A stretch of DNA of 64,000 bases from Hemicentrotus pulcherrimus. Its lineage: Eukaryota > Echinodermata > Echinoidea > Camarodonta > Strongylocentrotidae. Below the pieces are notes generated by a model. The model saw only the letters and a list, made by a program, of their open reading frames with translations. It searched no databases and was not told the DNA's origin. The position numbers were made by a program, and so were the translations under genes. Positions within the stretch are counted from its first letter, which is position 1, and each line of letters begins with the position of its first letter. Of this stretch, positions 51,301-57,300 are shown one piece after another. The stretch lies in assembly GCA_003118195.1 (NCBI GenBank), contig BEXV01000086.1, positions 220,164 to 284,163 of the forward strand. Direction: 5' to 3'.

Positions 51301-54300
51301 ACATAACTCTCTTTATTTTTCACTATCCCCCTGTCTTTTCTCTCCCTGTTTCTCCCTTACATCACTCCTTGTCATCACAGGGGTTAAATTGAAGGGGGAA
51401 ATGTTTAATGTGCCCTCTACGCTCTCTCGATCTCTCTCGTGTGTTCAAAATGTATCCGCCGGTTCAAAACATGGAACTAATTGGCAGTATGGAAATAGGG
51501 ACATTTTCAAATATTGTACATAAGTATTTCTTCAATAATGTTCAATATTTCCTCAGAGAAGGTGCTATAGATATTGCACATTCGTGCCCAGATCATGACA
51601 CGTAATTAGACTGAAAATCATTTAGATTTTGAACATCCTCTAGCATTAAACATAAAATGTTACCCATTGTAGGGATTACCTTCTCAGTACAAAGAAATAT
51701 GAAATCCTCGAGCTAAAATGTATCATACACGGAGGAAGCAAATAATTTGACACATTTTTTTACAGCAATTTTATAAGAAACCATCAAAATAAACTCAGAT
51801 GTCTAATGATGTAGGTTTTTCTCATAAATTGAATAGATTAACTGAGAAAATACCGGCAAATATTAAGAGAGAGATAGAGAGATATAGAGAGAGAAGGATA
51901 TTAAAAAGAAATATATATCCTTAAGTGGAGTATCGTTTATTAGACATGCAGTAGTCTTTCATCCAAGCCTTATCCTTTCTTTACTCAAAATGATCTCATT
52001 AGACAAAGCGCAGCTTACATACAAACTTTTCTTGTCTTGTCTTTCAATTTTGCCCCTGATTCATGGTCGTTTGTTGCTCTGTCTGTTCTTTTCATTAATA
52101 GTGTACCCTTCCGTCCTATATTATCTTAACTATTCATTTCTGTGATTAATCAATTACCTATTATCGCTTTAAAGTTGTTTATCTGGGAAAGTAATTGCTA
52201 ATTCCTAGCTTATTTTCTCCATTTGCGACCTTACTTCTTATATATATATGTATATACTAATATGATAGCTGACTTGAACATTTAGAAATCGTTATAGAAT
52301 GGAAATAGTTGCACCACATATTGTTAAATTATGAACGATGCTTTATATACATCTCGGAGAGAATAAATGCTAATACTCCTAGCTCAAAAAGTAAGAATGC
52401 AGACAGACCTTGATCTATTTAAAAATGAAAAATTAAGTCGCAAACGAAAAATAAAAGTAAAATGTTATGTTTATTAATGATTGATGTGGATTCATATGGA
52501 AATTACCTCTTTTTATAATCCTTGAAATCAATATCGAGAGTAGCTTTCCTGTAAGTAATTCAATCATTAACTTACAAAGGGCAATACTAAATTATTATTT
52601 ACCCTCTCTTCAAAGTTGCCAATGTTGTATTTTTGCCTCAATTTTGTAATGACACATTTCACCCAAAATACATATTTTCGTTTTCGCACCAGCTACAGCT
52701 ATAATTTCATATTTTCATTCTATACGCATTGATTAAACGTAAATTATCTTTAAATATCTGCGGCATGGGCATCCATTCCATAAATTACTTCTCTATGTGG
52801 GTCATGCATGGTTTTATGGAACTGATTTATACAGTTATCTTATATATTCATGTTTGAATAATGATGTTTTAATGTTACTATATCATTTGTTTGTATGTTA
52901 AACATTTCTTTTTGATGTGCTAGTAGTGGTCACCCTTTTATTCCTATGTGATGTCAGATAACTGATTGATTGTAGTTTGATGTTGTCATTAAGGTCATAC
53001 TTATTATCCTGCCTGCCCTAGTGTTAATCTATATGAATTATTCATGGCTGGATATTTGCACCTTCCAATATACACGCCTATATATTCTACTTCTAAAGAA
53101 ACTGAATGAATTAAGAGCAGGGAGATATAGTTGATGGTTGCCAAGCATTTTCTCATCATCTTTCGCTTTCTGCTTCACTATTTTCATCAATGTCAAAAGT
53201 TTCTTGCCCTTCTCATTAGTGGCGTACCCACCAGATAGCAGAGATGGAGTAGCCCACCCCTGTCGGTTGAAGGCTGAGAAAAGTGTAAAATAAGCACACC
53301 CCCCCCCCATTAATGTTTGGTGGATACGCCACTTCTTTTCCTCCTTTATACATCATATCCATTTAATTTTCATCACTTTCTTTTCCTCATCATTTAAAAC
53401 CTCATTCTTACCATCCGTTCTTTTCTTCTCCTTTTTCTACTTCATTATGATATATTCATTCATTCTGTATCTTGACATTGTGAACCCTCTTTGTCAATGC
53501 TCCGTCATTATTTTGTATGTTTTGTCCTTGCTGTTCATCATATTTTTGTTTCATTTTTTTCTTTCCTCACACCTTCTGTTCTTTTCCCTTGCACCTCACC
53601 TTACCTCATCCTTTTCGGGATTCACATCCACCGGTGTCGTTATCATTTGATGTGTTCAAGTTTTCACTTTTCCCGATAAATTTACACTCATTTCATTTCA
53701 TTTTTCTTCCACTCATTATTTCTTAGCTCCGTGACTATCGCTTTCTATCCCATCCTCTCTCTTGGTTGTCTGAAAAGTTTGTGGACAGGAAGACTTAGAA
53801 TGCTATGTAACCATACTAGGGATTCTAAAACTATATGACTTTTATAGTGAAAACGAAAAAAAATTAGCTCGATAAAAATAGACAATTTACAACCATAACC
53901 TTAGAGTTTTGTTTGTTAGAGTTGTAGTGGTCACAATGATATACCGCATGCCCAGTCAATAACTAACATTGCATTATTTCGTCCACCCTTCTTCTCCTTC
54001 CCTCTTTCACTGCATCGTCCCATGGTTATCACGTGATCAGAATGCCAGTCCATCTGCACGTACTGGAATTGAAGAAAGGTAGGAATTGTTATCTAGTGTA
54101 GTCCCATCTTAACGGATTTGTGTGTGTTCGTTCATGTTCCATCTCGTTGTGTCGTCTCTGACCGTTCTTGTCTATGTATACATGTCTTTTATTTTTTTCC
54201 TCGTTCGATAATTTTGTTTGATTATCTAGGCGCTCAGGCAACTAGCTATGGTCAAAGACGATTTGACCAATTATCAGGAGAGAATTCAAACCCAATACGC

Positions 54301-57300
54301 CCTAAAACTCAAGAGGTAAATGTGTGCACCATCTCCAGGCATGATGCGATGCAGAGTAGGCACCTGATGAACTAATCAAGACACACCATTATAAGACATA
54401 GATTAATATAGAGAGATTCCCTAGATAGTATACTGAAGTAACACAATTTTGTTACTCAGAGCTGTCCGAAGACAATCGGACTAATGTCATCGATTTTATA
54501 TTGCACTTATTTCACTTCCCCCATACAGTTCGCAATTGAGAGAAAACACAAAGGAATTACTATTAACATAAATCACTGAATGATAAGGATCGGAATGTAT
54601 TAACGGAAGAGTTTTACAGTCCAGTACTGGTTTGATTTTCATAAAGAAAAAACAAAAACTTTAGTAATGTGTAATCATACAATGTGGAAAGGCTATGGTA
54701 ACCCCAAAAAACACATGTATAATAAAAGCCAGGAAAACCTTTATGTTTTAGGGATCGGGATAACTACAGGGGCTACTTTTTTCATTCCTTTTTTTTATTT
54801 TTTTTCATAGGAATTACGTCTTAAATACATTTTTCAAAGAAAAAAATAGTAGTAGTATAGTAGTAGTAGTAGTAGTAGTAGTAGGGTGGGGAGGAGGAGA
54901 CCAGGAGTTTAAGTAGTAGTAGTAGTAATAGTAGTATAATTAGTGGTAGTGGTGAAAGTATTAGTGTTAGTATAAAGTAGAATTAGTAGTAGTGATAAAA
55001 GTAGTAGTAGTGGTGGTGGTGTTAATAGTAGTAGTAGTAGTAGTATCGCTGGTAAGTAGTAGAAGAAGAAGTGGTAGTAGTAGTTGTAGTTGTAGTAGCA
55101 GTTCTTGTATTTGTAGTTGTAGTAGTAGGCCATATTTAGTAGTACACTTTTGTAGCTGTAATAGAACTTATGGTGGTGGTTAATAGAAACATTAAATATA
55201 TATTTGGTGACGCCCCTTTTAATGTCCATAAATTTATTATCATGATTTGTTAACTGTATATAAATTCTTAATATCAAGTAGCCATGTTTTTGATGGTTAT
55301 TAACCTCGCCATGATTATTAGGAATAGAAACAGAAATTAAGATACAGACTTGTGAATTCGGTAGTGTTGAGGTCGTGACATTTTTCATATATATTTCAAA
55401 CTAGATCACTTGAAGAAAACAACCAACCCAATAGTTAAATTTGATTGATTAGCGATGCCAATACTGTGTTTATTGTTACATCTTTAGAGAGTGCCTTTAC
55501 AATGAAAGATGATGGAATATTATTGACACAATCGTTTTAATTTTGTCACACTGTTGGGGTTGCGTGTGATTCCTATGATGTACATTTGCATTTGGATATT
55601 AAAAACAACTTCCTTTGACTAAAGAAATGGAATTGCCGGTCTGTAAAGAGATCTGAAGCTAAGGCGGTATCGGTACCTGCATTGTTAGTTTTTTTTTATT
55701 ATTATTTTGTATAAACTTCGTTTCAATGCTATTAAGAGAGAAACCACATTATGCTAATAAGTTGTGTTAATGTCAGCTGAATTTGGAATGCGTTATATTC
55801 CGATTTATGAAAATATTTTTTAAAGCAAATTGATTGACATTTAACAAATCTCAGTTTTGTAAACACCCTAATCATTAACTCATTGTCCTTGTATATTTAT
55901 TACTCAGATCCAAGTCCCAGTCGGACGTGACCCGACGGGACAGTGGTCCCCCACCCAAGCCACCCGCCAAACCACCTCGACAGTTTAGCCAAAAAGAGGA
56001 GTCCTCAAACAGTACTTCACCAAGGGAAACCTCACAGCCAACTACCGCACCAAGACAGCAGACGCAAGGAGAGTACCTACAGAGCAGGCGATCACAATCA
56101 CGGAGTGCTGAGGTCTTGACATCTTCACCAACTAAAAGCCCGCGTAGTCCGGTCAGAGTCATCTCGTCGGCCCACGTTGGGGGCGGGCTAGAGATAGCCT
56201 CCACAAAACCCGCCAAAGCCTCGACAACGGTGAAGACGGTTGTCACCGAAACCAAAGAAAGAAGAACTCAGGCTCCTCCCAAGACTAAGATCGATGAAAC
56301 AGAGCATGCCAAGTTTCAGGAAACTCATTTCGGAAGGGTTCCTCACGTAACTATTATTGACAGAGACACTGCGCAAGCAGGAAAGAAAACGACAGTGACA
56401 GAGATTGTACAGGAATCCAAAACGACAGTTCAGGAATCTAATGTGCCCGTTGCGTCTTCCACTCCCGATGTGTCTCAGATAGGGAATAGCACCACGAGGA
56501 AGCCACAAGTAAGCATCACGAGGTCTGTAAGCGATCGACGGCATGATGCCGATAAACCGACAATAGTGGTGAAGCAAGGTCGGTTCGACGTCATGGGTCT
56601 TCTGCGAGAGACTGATCGGAAAACGGCTCGACCTCGAAGCGAAAGTCCCTCTCGCGTTGACCTTCAAATTCGCTTGGCGGAGCTTGATAGAAACCGCGTA
56701 CTGTCCACTAAATTGATGTTTGAAGGTAGCCAACCCTCAACAAGTGGTTCTGCACCAGCGTTGCAGAGGCGTTCGGCCAGTACAGACTCTCCTTGTGTAT
56801 CGGACACTGATAGCGAAAGACACACAGATAGTGAAATTGTAGCACGAAGTCCAACTACTCACCAGCTATCACCCTCGATGTCGGACAGTCGATTACCGGG
56901 CGATAGCAGGGCGGCCGGTGGAGTATCCCCACAAATAGGTAGGTCTCATGTCAGTAGAGCGTCTGAACGCCCCAAGTCTATGTGTGCTAATATAGATAGA
57001 CGATCAAAACCTTCGAGTGACGTAGAGAGTATGGGGCGATCTTCCCCTTACCCGACCCCTCCTCCTGGTTTCCTTTTACCAAAGCATATCAATGGAACAA
57101 CCAGCAAACCGTCCGTTGCGACTAGTCCGACCGTTGCTTCGGCTAGGGGTGTACCTGTCGAACCACCTCGAGGCAAGGCGTACAATGTACCTATACCACC
57201 GAGTGAGCTAGGGTCTTTCGGCGAGGGACCTCTGACTCATATACCTGGACATCTAGAAAGGACAAAGAGTCAGATTCAGGCACAGTCAAAACAGACTCCA

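Noticed and set aside
54041..54078. Micro-exon-like segment (aatgccagtcc...gaagaaag) with a strong pyrimidine tract and a gtagga donor
   Set aside because: Its 38-base length would shift the frame into exon 18, where a stop follows at once; exon 17 to exon 18 joins cleanly without it.
54909..55388. Thr/Tyr-rich minus-strand ORF of 159 codons
   Set aside because: It is a by-product of the TAG repeat tract.
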